NCBI GenBank assembly: GCA_964642045.1
Contig: CAZXLZ010000012.1
Location: forward strand, 1 to 28,136
Length of the DNA: 28,136 nt
Direction of reading: 5' to 3'
Source of the DNA: RGIG5057 sp964642045
GTDB taxonomy: Bacteria; Bacillota; Clostridia; TANB77; CAG-465
Position numbers and translations under genes: made by a program. The notes below the pieces were generated by a model that was not told the origin of the DNA, did no database searches, and saw only the letters and a list, made by a program, of their open reading frames with translations. Each line of letters begins with the position of its first letter. The stretch's first letter is position 1. This document shows positions 7,506-15,363 of the stretch, piece after piece.

Positions 7506-9198
7506 GTGTTAAAAGAAATTTTAAAAGACTATAAAAAGCAGGTAGTAAAGGTAGCAGTTCGGCTGCACCTTAGCTAGTATTACAATTGTTGCTTTTATAG
7601 CCTATACAATAGTAATGGTAGAATATGCAATACCTAGTAAAAATATAAATTTAATAATTATGCTTGGCCTTAGTTACTTTGGCATTAATATCTTAAGAGC
7701 TATTTTTACATTTTTTGAAGATCTTACTTATGATAGCCTTGTAAAAGAAATTAGTGCAGACTATCGTGAGAAAATATATGTAAAATTGCAAAATCTGAAT
7801 CAGAGCAGTATAGATAAGATAAAAGTAGGAGAGATACTAGAAAATATAGTGAATGATACTAAAGAACTTCCAAGATGGTATACAACTGGAATATGTAGAC
7901 CATCTTTCATGGGTTTAGTTAGGCTTATAGGTACTCTTGTAGTTTTAGCTTATCTAGATATACCAATCGTTATAATAACGCTCGCTATATACATGCTAGG
8001 CTTTTTTGTAGCACATATATTTAATAAAAAATCTATAAAATATACTAAATTAAAAAGGGAAGCAAATGCTAAGATACTTAACTTTTCTAATGAGCAAGTG
8101 CAAGGTTGTTCGACAATAAAGGCACTAGAAATAGAAAAGGAAAGATTAAAAGAGTTAAAAGAGCTTTTATCAAAGTATGAAAAGGTAACTGATAAACTAG
8201 AAAAAAATATTAGAATATATAACTGTTTATATGATTTTATAGTATCTTTTGTTGGAGTAACAAACATATTTATAGGATCTATTAGTGTACAAAGTGGTAT
8301 AATAGCATATAGCGCAATGATAATACTTGCAAGATATATATCATCTCCTGAAACTTATGCCAAGTGGGTAATAGAAGGTTTTCAGTATAGGAATGTTGGC
8401 AGAATATCTTATGAAAGAATAAGAAATATTTTAACAAAAGAAGAGGAAAATGTTGATATAGGGGAAAACTTAACCAAAGTTGACACAATAAAATTTAACA
8501 ATGTGAGTTTTTCTTATGATGGAATAAGTAATGTTCTTAATGGTATATCATTTGAGGTAAATAGGAATGAGAGTATTGCTTTAATTGGTAGGACTGGAAG
8601 TGGAAAGACAAGTTTGGTAAATCTACTTTGTAGATTTTATGAAGTAGATAAAAATAATATGATTGAAATAAATGGAAGAGATTATAAAGATTATAGTATA
8701 AGAAGTCTTAGAAGTAAAATAGGATATATAATGCAAAAAGTAGTAATATTTGATGGTACAATTTATGAGAATATAAATTATGCAGATAAGGATATTTCTA
8801 AAGATGAGATAATAAGAGTTTGTAAAAGATTAAATTTACATGATAAGATTAGTAGCTTAAAAAATGGATATGATACAAAAATTAGTAGTGATACCGATAT
8901 ATTTTCAGCTGGTGAAAAACAGTTATTAAATTTCGCTAGAGTTATGATATTTAATCCTGAAATAATAATATTAGATGAAGCAACATCATCTCTTTCATAT
9001 AAGTCAGAAATGATGGTAAGAAAAGCAGTAGAAGAAATAACAAAAGGAAAGATTAGTTTTATTATTGCACACAGACTTTCTACAATCAAAAATTGTGATA
9101 AAATATTACTTATGAAAGAAGGATGTGTGATAGAAGAAGGAACACATGATGAGCTTATGAAAAAGCAAGGAGAGTATTATAATTTAGTTTGTGCATAA
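7506..9198 (+). CDS. ABC exporter half-transporter, catalytic-site subunit; apparent frameshift near the N-terminus
   Basis: A GTG at 7506, after the AGAGGAAGAGGAAAT site and two bases past the first subunit, opens MLKEILKDYKKQVVKVAV. That frame then stops at 7575-7577. The continuation GCTLASITIVAFIAYTIV lies in the frame of the long downstream part, which by itself begins with ATG 7615 (527 residues). One extra base between 7555 and 7575, for instance the C at 7560, explains this; repaired, the protein would be about 563 residues. Numbering from 7615, the motifs are Walker A GRTGSGKT (325-332), Walker B IIILDE with catalytic Glu455, and switch His486. The signature is FSAGEKQ instead of LSGGQ. 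This complements the partner: one intact and one degenerate ATP site. Starting at ATG 7615 would lose the first membrane helix. Confidence 0.85.
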
Positions 9199-9215
9199 GG
9201 TAAAGAAAGAGTATA

Positions 9216-9254
9216 AAAATAAAGAATACTAAATTTTTTAGCATTCTTTATTTT
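9216..9254. terminator. Bidirectional terminator
   Basis: An 18-bp stem with one mismatch (9216-9233 with 9237-9254, 3-base loop), followed by a T-run to 9257, separates the ABC operon from the convergent minus-strand NTPase operon. Confidence 0.8.
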
Positions 9255-9260
9255 TTTATC

Positions 9261-9944
9261 TTATTTATCACTCCATATATCTTTGTTTATAAACTGAGTA
9301 AGAGCCATGATAAAAGCAGACTTTGTTAAATCTATTCTGGTAATTTGACCATTTGTTAAATTACCAATTCCGCCAACAGAACTTTTAAGATCTTTTTCGT
9401 CAAATATCTTGTCCATAACTGTTCCAAGCTCTGTAGATATTATTTCATCTACATATTTTAAAGGAACAGGGTAGGCAGGACCTACGCCGACACTTTCATA
9501 ACCGCTATTATCTTTTATAACAGCAACGTTCATGATAACCCATTTTCCAAATAGGTTTACAATGCCTGATTCTACAGCTAAGAAATAATCTGCATGTAAT
9601 TTGTGTTTTTTAGCATATTTAATTAGGTTATCTACACGGTTTTTAGCACCTTGATAAGTTTCATCATTAACAGGCTCATTACTTACACCAGAATCTACAG
9701 GGATGCCTTCTATTTCTACAGTTTCAAAGTAGAGCTTGAAAGCTTCCATTGCTCCTTCTATTTTTCCAGGATTTTTGGTACCTATTAGAAGATTAGTAGT
9801 ATGTATTAGAATATTAGTAGTAGGAAATGCCTCAATTCCTTCTCTTACAGGTGTAATATATAGAGGTTTATATGGTGGATCTGATCTTCTCATAGGTCTG
9901 GGTTTCCTCGGCAAAATATGTCTTCTATCATGAATCATTCTCAT
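9261..9944 (-). CDS. YjjX/DUF84-family NTPase with N-terminal AFP-motif extension
   Basis: Residues 50-225 match the inosine/xanthosine triphosphatase family YjjX (DUF84), which removes non-canonical purine triphosphates. Landmarks are TNLLIGTKNPGKIEG (51-64), PVDSGV with ETYQGAKNRV (82-104), and FLAVESGI (121-128). The first ~48 residues are extra: a basic stretch, then KPLYITPVREGIEAFP (26-41). This matches a segment of the two small upstream proteins (9928-10119, 10133-10324). The gene is last in a four-gene minus-strand operon and overlaps its neighbour by 17 nt. AAGGAG is only 3 nt from the first ATG and 9 nt from the ATG two codons later, so translation may start at 9938. Confidence 0.85.
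   Translation of the reverse strand: MRMIHDRRHILPRKPRPMRRSDPPYKPLYITPVREGIEAFPTTNILIHTTNLLIGTKNPGKIEGAMEAFKLYFETVEIEGIPVDSGVSNEPVNDETYQGAKNRVDNLIKYAKKHKLHADYFLAVESGIVNLFGKWVIMNVAVIKDNSGYESVGVGPAYPVPLKYVDEIISTELGTVMDKIFDEKDLKSSVGGIGNLTNGQITRIDLTKSAFIMALTQFINKDIWSDK
9823..9876 (-). repeat. AFP-motif coding repeat, copy 3
   Basis: One of three related segments of about 54 bp (also 9989-10042 and 10197-10250), all in the same orientation and coding for KPxYxxPxRxGxxAFP. Plus-strand words GGAAAYGCCT and CTCTTRYAGGT recur. This copy lies in the 5' part of the NTPase gene. Confidence 0.7.
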
Positions 9945-10119
9945 TTTCTCCTTTTTCTTCTTTTTTATCTTTTAGCCTATCAAAAGTGGGAAATGCTTTA
10001 TTTCCTGCTCTTGTAGGTGTAATATATGGAGGCTTATGATTTTCTTTTATTACAACTTTACTATCATCTCTACGTTGTAATCTACAATTATCCAAAGTAT
10101 CATAATGTTTTATAGACAT
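9928..10119 (-). CDS. Small basic AFP-motif protein (63 aa)
   Basis: This 63-residue hydrophilic protein has no membrane segment. It begins MSIKHYDTL, has a basic region, then HKPPYITPTRAGNKAFP (28-44), and ends in a charged Lys/Glu/Asp tail. It is the same length as the neighbouring 10133-10324 product; both start with KHY and share the central motif, which also forms the N-terminus of the downstream NTPase. A strong AAGGAGGG site lies 7 nt before the ATG, which argues that this is a real gene. It follows its paralog by 13 nt and overlaps the NTPase gene by 17 nt. Family unknown. Confidence 0.75.
   Translation of the reverse strand: MSIKHYDTLDNCRLQRRDDSKVVIKENHKPPYITPTRAGNKAFPTFDRLKDKKEEKGENENDS
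9989..10042 (-). repeat. AFP-motif coding repeat, copy 2
   Basis: Second copy of the segment coding for KPPYITPTRAGNKAFP. It is closest in DNA to copy 3 around GTGTAATATAT and to copy 1 around CTCTTGTAGGT. Confidence 0.7.
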
Positions 10120-10132
10120 ATACTTACCCTCC

Positions 10133-10324
10133 TTAACTGTTATTTTTAGTGCTAGTTATAGGATTAGTAGTTACATTTTTTAGAATTCTAGAAACAGGAA
10201 ACGCCTTGTTTCCTTCTCTTGTAGGTTCCATATATTTAGGTTTGTGCATTTCTTTTTGTATAGGTCTTTCACGGACACTCCAAATTCCTTTACGAACTCC
10301 TTTAAAAGCATTGTAGTGCTTCAT
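10133..10324 (-). CDS. Small basic AFP-motif protein (63 aa), paralog of 9928-10119
   Basis: The open frame extends further upstream to 10423, but the likely start is the ATG at 10324. It follows AGAAAGGATGG, opens with MKHYNAFKG, and gives exactly the length (63 residues) of the paralog. The upstream part would overlap the preceding gene. The protein is basic, with HKPKYMEPTREGNKAFP at 27-43 and a Thr/Asn/Lys-rich tail. There is no membrane segment or known domain. It sits 19 nt after the zinc-ribbon gene and 13 nt before its paralog, so all are probably co-transcribed. Confidence 0.75.
   Translation of the reverse strand: MKHYNAFKGVRKGIWSVRERPIQKEMHKPKYMEPTREGNKAFPVSRILKNVTTNPITSTKNNS
10197..10250 (-). 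repeat. AFP-motif coding repeat, copy 1
   Basis: Third copy of the repeated segment. DNA similarity to copy 3 extends into the flank, where both have GATTAGTAGT and TTAGAAT just to the left on the plus strand. This points to tandem duplication followed by fusion. Confidence 0.7.
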
Positions 10325-10343
10325 AGTGTTATACCATCCTTTC

Positions 10344-10778
10344 TTACCTTGTAGGTAACTTTTCCCAATCACAAAATTCAGCAATTGGTATTTTGGAATA
10401 TGTAAAAAAGTTACCATGTTCATCTTTAATTGCAGGGATAAGAGTAACCTTTAAGGTTTCATTTGATAAATCAACTATAAGCTGGTCGGTTTCTTCTACA
10501 CGTATTCCAGCTTCATCAGGAACGAGAATTGATTCGGGATGTGGTACCATTCCTTTATCATTTACTTTCCATTTAGGACGAGGAATTCTTTTTCCAGTTG
10601 ACCTTCCACGAACGAGTCTGCCGCACGAATCTTTTAACCAAATAAATTCATCGCATTCAAGCTCAGATTGCCTTTTTTCAGCACATTCAGCGCAGATAAG
10701 AGGAGCAGTATCAGAGTATGGTCTCCAAAGTTTTACTTTTGATTTTCCACAAAGAGTGCAAGCATAAGAATTATCCAT
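10344..10778 (-). CDS. Zinc-ribbon protein of unknown function
   Basis: This 144-residue protein has two CxxC knuckles, Cys7/Cys10 and Cys29/Cys32, in CTLCGKSKVKLWRP and LICAECAEK. They probably hold one zinc ion. A basic Arg/Gly/Lys/Pro stretch follows at 54-72 (LVRGRSTGKRIPRPKW). The C-terminal half has short strands (TDQLIVDL, LKVTLIPAI) and ends CDWEKLP. This suggests nucleic-acid or ribosome binding, but that is inference. It is the first gene of the operon that continues through the two AFP-motif proteins to the NTPase. Its DNA is noticeably richer in GC than most of the window. AGAAAGGA precedes the ATG. A frame on the opposite strand is a shadow. Confidence 0.75.
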   Translation of the reverse strand: MDNSYACTLCGKSKVKLWRPYSDTAPLICAECAEKRQSELECDEFIWLKDSCGRLVRGRSTGKRIPRPKWKVNDKGMVPHPESILVPDEAGIRVEETDQLIVDLSNETLKVTLIPAIKDEHGNFFTYSKIPIAEFCDWEKLPTR

Positions 10779-10834
10779 TATGTTTTCCTTTCTGCAAATT
10801 TGCTTTAATTTAAGATATTGCTATGATTGGCAAG

Positions 10835-10863
10835 ATTATATCATACTTTAAGCTAAATATCAA
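10835..10863 (-). promoter_or_regulatory. Promoter of the zinc-ribbon/AFP/NTPase operon
   Basis: Minus strand: TTGATA (10863-10858), a 17-nt spacer ending TATGA, then TATAAT (10840-10835) with an extended -10. About 50 nt of leader follow before the ATG at 10778. The spacer matches 12 of 17 positions of the TTTTATGTAAATTATGA type. Confidence 0.7.
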
Positions 10864-10893
10864 TTTAAACAGGTAGAAAAACATGGTTAATAA

Positions 10894-11373
10894 TTAATTT
10901 CTTTCGTATTCTTCTAAGGCTTCACCCAATATATTACCAAATTTTGTTAAGTAATTTTTAGTATGATCAGTCATGTTATCTGGCAATTTATCTATACCAA
11001 ACCACTGAAGTTTTTTAGACTCATTATCATTAATTTTTAAACTTCCACTATATTTCTTTACAACAATTATAGCTGTAATATCATAAAGCTCATCACCATT
11101 TGGATACTTCCTATATGTTTCTTTACCTGATAGAACTCTTGTTATTTTAGATGATATCATATCAAGATTAGTTTCTTCTTTTAATTCTCTTTGAGCAGTT
11201 TCTTCAAAACTCTCTCCAAGTTCCATGGATCCACCAGGAAATCCCCATTTGTTATAATCTGTACGAAGCTGCATAAGAACTTCTTTTTTTTCATTAAAAA
11301 CAATTATACCTACTCCAGCAGTTAGAATTGGACTATGTCCAACATATTTTCTTAAATCACTAATATAACTCAT
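10894..11373 (-). CDS. Nudix hydrolase
   Basis: The protein has 159 residues when started at ATG 11373, which has AGGAAG 8 nt upstream. An upstream GTG at 11382 overlaps that site and is less likely. The Nudix fold begins at about residue 16, and the box lies at 47-70: GGSMELGESFEETAQREL, then KEETNL, with Asn in place of the usual Gly after EET. The FPGG and Glu-rich metal ligands are present, so it should hydrolyse a nucleoside diphosphate derivative. The YPNGDELYDITAIIV segment resembles the sister protein at 21129-21728 (YPNGDTVFNNTNLYY). Substrate unknown. A weak promoter with TATAAT at 11402-11397 precedes it. Confidence 0.85.
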   Translation of the reverse strand: MSYISDLRKYVGHSPILTAGVGIIVFNEKKEVLMQLRTDYNKWGFPGGSMELGESFEETAQRELKEETNLDMISSKITRVLSGKETYRKYPNGDELYDITAIIVVKKYSGSLKINDNESKKLQWFGIDKLPDNMTDHTKNYLTKFGNILGEALEEYERN

Positions 11374-11440
11374 AATTATCACTTCCTATAATAGTTATTA
11401 TACAATAATTATTATGAAATTTAAAGTTTAGAAATAAAAC

Positions 11441-11469
11441 TTTACAAGTATGAATAATTTTGGTATAAT
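11441..11469 (+). promoter_or_regulatory. Promoter with long leader
   Basis: TTTACA (11441-11446), 17 nt, then TATAAT (11464-11469). About 160 nt of untranslated leader would precede the ATG at 11636. The leader holds a Shine-Dalgarno-like GGAGGAGG near 11562 that has no usable start codon behind it. Confidence 0.6.
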
Positions 11470-11635
11470 ACTTATGTTTATTATATATATGTTATATTTG
11501 AATGTTAATATGTTGTATGCTTTTTACTAGTATAGTAGTGATAAAATTTATTAAATTTAATGGAGGAGGTAAAATAAATACTCATTATACATAAGGTACG
11601 CTCTTAAAAATTTACATCAAGAAAGGATAAAAATT

Positions 11636-11908
11636 ATGGAAAAAACTATAAGTAAAACTGTTAACTTTGATAATGCAAAAGCTAAAGTAACTCTTCCAAA
11701 AGGTGCAAGAAATATAAGACTTAGCGTGAAAAATTTTGTAATTTATATTTATGCAGACTGTGATGAAAATGAAACGGATGAGGAAAGCTACTCGCTTTAC
11801 TCTTTTGATAGAAAGCAGGACTCTGCTAAAGAAGAAGGACTTATTTTCTTAAAAGAAATTTATCACCTTGCTGTCGGATATATTTATTTCTACTACAAGA
11901 AAGATTAA
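11636..11908 (+). CDS. Small hypothetical protein (90 aa)
   Basis: The AGAAAGGA site 8 nt before the ATG and flanking promoter and terminator make this a credible gene. The protein has alternating strands at the N-terminus (KTVNFDNAKAKVTLP, NIRLSVKNFVIYIYA), an acidic loop (DCDENETDEES), and a C-terminal helix and aromatic segment (EIYHLAVGYIYFYYKK). There is no signal peptide, metal motif or family that I recognise. It is monocistronic and converges on the DUF5680 gene. Confidence 0.65.
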   Translation: MEKTISKTVNFDNAKAKVTLPKGARNIRLSVKNFVIYIYADCDENETDEESYSLYSFDRKQDSAKEEGLIFLKEIYHLAVGYIYFYYKKD

Positions 11909-11915
11909 TTAAAAT

Positions 11916-11950
11916 AAAACATTGGCAAAATAATTTATTGCCAATGTTTT
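11916..11950. terminator. Bidirectional terminator
   Basis: A perfect 13-bp stem (11916-11928 with 11938-11950), A-rich on the left and T-rich on the right, lies between the convergent genes ending at 11908 and 11956. Confidence 0.8.
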
Positions 11951-11955
11951 GCTTT

Positions 11956-12441
11956 TTAAACTATAAAACCTCCAGTGCAATAGAGTACGTAGATTACAGC
12001 TCCATTTTTATAAATTTTCTCTTGACCATAAAAACGGTTAAGCTCACCCTCAGCCCAAAACTTATATGTATACTCTCCATTTACAAACTCTAAAGGACCT
12101 CTAACAGGGAGAGCTAAGTCATCTTCGCCGACTTTCATAAGTGCAGGTCTTAAAATCTTATCGATTGCTTCTTCATTAAAATCGTCATCTACTGCTGTTC
12201 CGTAGTAGCTCATGCTCCATATAGGTGCATACGAAAGCTTTGCATCATATACAATTTCTTGACCTGCAAAGCTTTTTCCGCCAACGTATGTATCATGGTA
12301 AAGCAGACCCTCTTCTAAATCTTCAAATTCGTAATCTTTTGAGTTCAACCTAGAAGATAAAACTTTCTTTCCATTTTTCTCATCTGCATAAGTAGATTTT
12401 TTAGCAGTGATTAAGAAGTCTTTTAATCTTTCGATATCCAT
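11956..12441 (-). CDS. DUF5680-domain protein
   Basis: This 161-residue protein matches, from memory, the DUF5680 family. It has an N-terminal FLITAKKSTYA segment, SRLNSKDYEFEDLEEGLLYHDTYVGG followed by FAGQE, the WSMSYYGT core, then RGPLEF, GEYTYKFWAEGELNRFYGQEKIY and a CTGGFI ending. Members occur alone or next to HTH domains and have no established function. It is soluble. GGAGG precedes the ATG, and a near-consensus promoter lies at 12496-12524. Confidence 0.7.
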   Translation of the reverse strand: MDIERLKDFLITAKKSTYADEKNGKKVLSSRLNSKDYEFEDLEEGLLYHDTYVGGKSFAGQEIVYDAKLSYAPIWSMSYYGTAVDDDFNEEAIDKILRPALMKVGEDDLALPVRGPLEFVNGEYTYKFWAEGELNRFYGQEKIYKNGAVIYVLYCTGGFIV

Positions 12442-12495
12442 AATTAATCCTCCAAATGTTAATTATATATTTTGTGTCTAATAAAAATTTATTAT

Positions 12496-12524
12496 ATTAT
12501 ATCAGATTAGCTATATAATGTCAA
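12496..12524 (-). promoter_or_regulatory. Promoter of the DUF5680 gene
   Basis: Minus strand: TTGACA (12524-12519), 17 nt, then TATAAT (12501-12496), preceded by TGA. A consensus match in both boxes. Confidence 0.8.
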
Positions 12525-12551
12525 CTAGATTACATAAATAAAAATTTGCAT

Positions 12552-12580
12552 TTGACATAGAAATTTTTTTAGAGTATAAT
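12552..12580 (+). promoter_or_regulatory. Promoter and leader of the RNase J gene
   Basis: TTGACA (12552-12557), 17 nt, then TATAAT (12575-12580). The leader is about 118 nt and includes a small hairpin, ATCACT (12633-12638) with AGTGAT (12642-12647), upstream of the AGGAG site. Confidence 0.8.
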
Positions 12581-12705
12581 AATTAAGTCTTTTGAGTGCT
12601 AAGGTACTTATAGTTGTGTTCGGGTTTTTATTATCACTTTGAGTGATTAAAGTAATTTTTATTGTTTTCATATCTATATTAGTATTATAGATAGGAGAAA
12701 AAAGT

Positions 12706-14661
12706 ATGGAAGAAAAAATTAATAGTAGCAAAGAGAATGCTACAAATAGAAAAAATAATGTAAGAGAAAATAAATATAATTCAAAGAAAAAAAATATACA
12801 AAGTAGTGCAAATAGTACTACTTCAGGAAAAGAACATTTTGCAAAAAATAAAAATAGAAAAGTAGAGAATATAAAAAATAAAAAAAATAGTAGCGAATTT
12901 CAATTTAAAAGAGTTGATCAAGCTCGTGAAAACAAAAGATATGAAAACAATAAAAAAATAAAAAGTTCAAGTAGTAATAGTAAATTAAAGATTATACCAC
13001 TTGGTGGAATGAATGAGATAGGAAAAAATATAACTGTATTTGAATATGAAAATGATATAGTTGTTATTGATTGTGGTGTTGCTTTCCCAGATGATGAAAT
13101 GCTTGGGGTTGATTTAGTAATACCAGATATGTCTTATTTAGAGAAAAACAAAGATAAAATAAGAGCACTTTTAATAACTCATGGACATGAGGATCATATA
13201 GGTTCAATACCATATTTCTTGAAGAAGTTTAATGTTCCAATATATGGTACAAAACTTACGCTTGGACTTATAAGGGCAAAGCTTATAGAACATAAATTAG
13301 ATAAAACGGCAGATTTTAGACTAGTTGAGCCAAGAGATATTGTTGTAATTGGAAAAATGAAATTTGAGTTCATACGTGTAACTCATTCAATAGCTGATTC
13401 TTGTGCAATAGCAATTACTACTCCTGAAGGAGTAATAGTGCATACTGGTGATTTTAAGGTCGATTACACTCCAATAGACAATGGTTATATTGATCTTGCA
13501 AGGTTTGCAGAACTTGGAAGTGAAGGCGTTACACTTCTTATGAGCGATAGCACAAACATTGAAAGACCAGGTCATACAATGTCTGAAAGAAAAGTTGGCG
13601 CAGAATTTGATAGGCTTTTTATGAATTGCACAAAAAGGATAATAGTTGCAACATTTGCTTCAAACATACATAGAATGCAGCAAATTATAAATTCAGCTGT
13701 AAAATATAAAAGAAAAGTTGCTGTATGTGGAAGAAGTATGTTAAATGTAATAAAAGTAGGATCTGAGCTTGGATATATAACAGCACCAGAAGGGACATTA
13801 ATTGATATAGACAAGATAGATATATATAATCCAGAGCAACTTGTAATTATAACTACAGGTTCTCAAGGTGAGCCAATGGCAGCACTTTCTCGTATGTCTG
13901 CTGGAGAGCATAAAAAAGTAACAATTACAGCAGATGACTTTATAATATTTTCATCTTCACCAATACCTGGTAATGAAAAATCAGTATCAAGACTTATAGA
14001 TGAACTAGAGAAGTTAGGTGCAGAGGTAATATATAACCAGCTTGCAGATGTACACGTTTCAGGGCATGCATGTCAGGAAGAACTTAAACTTATGCTTAGT
14101 TTAATAAGACCAAAATATTTTATGCCTGTTCATGGAGAATATAGATTTTTAAAACATCACGGTGAACTTGGTGTAAGTGTTGGTGTTGAAAAAGATAATA
14201 TTGTCATAATGGAAAATGGTAGAGTGCTTGAAATGAAAGATGGCAAAGTAAATAAAGCATCTCAGGTTCAATCTGGTATTGTTTTAGTTGATGGTCTAGG
14301 AGTAGGAGATGTTGGTAATATAGTAATTAGAGATAGACAAATGCTTTCTGAAAATGGAATGATAATTGTTATAATTACTTTAGATAGAAAAACGTCAAAT
14401 ATTGTGGCTGGTCCCGAAATAGTAACACGTGGATTTGTTTATGTAAGAGAAAATGAGCAGCTTATGGATGAAATAAAAACAGTTGCAAGAGAAGAACTAG
14501 AACTTTGTATAAAAAATAAACAGTTAGAATGGTCTACTATAAAATCTAATGTAAGAGATTCAGTTACCGAGTATGTATATAGAAAGACAAAAAGAGAGCC
14601 AATGATACTTCCTATAATATCAGAAGTAGATATTGATAGTTATATCAAATCAAATAGCTAA
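12706..14661 (+). CDS. rnj: Ribonuclease J with long N-terminal basic extension
   Basis: RNase J is the zinc-dependent 5'-3' exonuclease and endonuclease of Gram-positive mRNA decay and rRNA maturation. The metallo-beta-lactamase core starts at about residue 95 with KIIPLGGMNEIGKN. The zinc motif HGHEDH is at 159-164, and VSGHA and PVHGEYR mark the beta-CASP part. The C-terminal domain includes the VGDVGN and GFVYVRE segments. Family members are about 555 residues; this one has 651 because of ~95 N-terminal residues rich in Lys, Asn and Ser with no predicted fold. The start is supported by TAGGAG 8 nt upstream, and there is no other good start before the core. The gene has its own promoter and terminator. 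Confidence 0.95.
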   Translation: MEEKINSSKENATNRKNNVRENKYNSKKKNIQSSANSTTSGKEHFAKNKNRKVENIKNKKNSSEFQFKRVDQARENKRYENNKKIKSSSSNSKLKIIPLGGMNEIGKNITVFEYENDIVVIDCGVAFPDDEMLGVDLVIPDMSYLEKNKDKIRALLITHGHEDHIGSIPYFLKKFNVPIYGTKLTLGLIRAKLIEHKLDKTADFRLVEPRDIVVIGKMKFEFIRVTHSIADSCAIAITTPEGVIVHTGDFKVDYTPIDNGYIDLARFAELGSEGVTLLMSDSTNIERPGHTMSERKVGAEFDRLFMNCTKRIIVATFASNIHRMQQIINSAVKYKRKVAVCGRSMLNVIKVGSELGYITAPEGTLIDIDKIDIYNPEQLVIITTGSQGEPMAALSRMSAGEHKKVTITADDFIIFSSSPIPGNEKSVSRLIDELEKLGAEVIYNQLADVHVSGHACQEELKLMLSLIRPKYFMPVHGEYRFLKHHGELGVSVGVEKDNIVIMENGRVLEMKDGKVNKASQVQSGIVLVDGLGVGDVGNIVIRDRQMLSENGMIIVIITLDRKTSNIVAGPEIVTRGFVYVRENEQLMDEIKTVAREELELCIKNKQLEWSTIKSNVRDSVTEYVYRKTKREPMILPIISEVDIDSYIKSNS

Positions 14662-14679
14662 TATAATTAATAAAGTATG

Positions 14680-14703
14680 TCATATAGAAAAAACTCTATA
14701 TGA
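14680..14703 (+). terminator. Terminator after RNase J gene
   Basis: A 9-bp stem (14680-14688 with 14695-14703, 6-base loop) is followed by an AT-rich tail with TTT runs. Modest strength. Confidence 0.5.
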
Positions 14704-14725
14704 TATATTTTATTTTAAATAAATG

Positions 14726-14755
14726 TTGAAAAGATAACATAATATGTGGTATAAT
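14726..14755 (+). promoter_or_regulatory. Promoter of the small membrane protein gene
   Basis: TTGAAA (14726-14731), 18 nt, then TATAAT (14750-14755). The ATG at 14791 follows a GGAGG site. Confidence 0.65.
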
Positions 14756-14790
14756 ATAATTACACTAAATTTTTTATTGGAGGTATTATT

Positions 14791-14976
14791 ATGCTTCAAG
14801 CACTTGTAGGATTTTTTTCGGCAGTAGGCGTAAGCTTAGGCTGGCCAGCAACAATTGTTATTCTTATGATAATGTTTGGTGCTGCTTCTACTAAGAAATT
14901 GAAGTATAAAATTACGGAAGTAGAAAAAGAGGACGGAAAAAAAGAATATAATGTATATAAATATGATGATAAATAA
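14791..14976 (+). CDS. Small single-pass membrane protein (61 aa)
   Basis: There is one hydrophobic helix at about residues 3-31 (the VGVSLGWPATIVILMIMFG region), followed by a charged C-terminal tail (KLKYKITEVEKEDGKKEYNVYKYDD) that is probably cytoplasmic. TTGGAGG lies 8 nt before the ATG, and the gene has its own promoter and terminator. I know no family for it. Confidence 0.65.
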   Translation: MLQALVGFFSAVGVSLGWPATIVILMIMFGAASTKKLKYKITEVEKEDGKKEYNVYKYDDK

Positions 14977-14982
14977 AATTTT

Positions 14983-15012
14983 AAATGCATAGCAGATTTT
15001 TGCTATGCATTT
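14983..15012. terminator. Bidirectional terminator
   Basis: A 12-bp perfect stem (14983-14994 with 15001-15012, 6-base loop) lies between the convergent small membrane protein gene and the holin-like gene, with T-runs on the plus side. Confidence 0.8.
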
Positions 15013-15363
15013 TTATGCCCTATTTGGCATCATGGAGGAAATTACCCCATATATTGCTGCTGCAATAAAACTAGATATGAGGGATATAGTATATCCAGCT
15101 ATGAAAAACTGGGACATATATATAAATATACTAGCAGAGGTAAAGCCTACTATTCCTCTGCCTAAAGGAATATCGTGTATTCCTGTTACAACTGACATAA
15201 AGTAATCTAAACATATTATAAATAAGCTAGATAAAACAAGCATAGGAAAAGAGGATATATTAAAATTTGGTGTAAAAAATACTGTTAATGTAAATACTGA
15301 AACTGCTACCAGTAATTTTATACTAAATTCTTTTAATCTTAAAAAATCTATATTTTCTTTCAT
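15013..15363 (-). CDS. Phage-holin-family-like membrane protein
   Basis: This 116-residue protein has four hydrophobic helices (about 14-31, 39-57, 68-89, 90-108). The PLGRGIVGFTSASIFIYMSQFF segment resembles the GRGIxGF signature of chromosomal proteins annotated as phage holin family or DUF2512-like in clostridia. No lysin gene or phage module is adjacent, so a lytic role is not indicated. A GAGG site precedes the ATG. It is divergent from the DUF421 gene, with about 70 bp between them. Confidence 0.6.
   Translation of the reverse strand: MKENIDFLRLKEFSIKLLVAVSVFTLTVFFTPNFNISSFPMLVLSSLFIICLDYFMSVVTGIHDIPLGRGIVGFTSASIFIYMSQFFIAGYTISLISSFIAAAIYGVISSMMPNRA

Noticed and set aside
10393..10767. 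124-codon plus-strand frame opposite the zinc-ribbon gene
   Set aside because: It is the antisense shadow of a gene with clear CxxC knuckles and a ribosome binding site; the plus-strand translation resembles nothing and lacks a start signal.
11560..11620. Leader peptide behind GGAGGAGG upstream of the 11636 gene
   Set aside because: No ATG, GTG or TTG start follows at a usable distance; only a five-codon frame overlaps the site itself.
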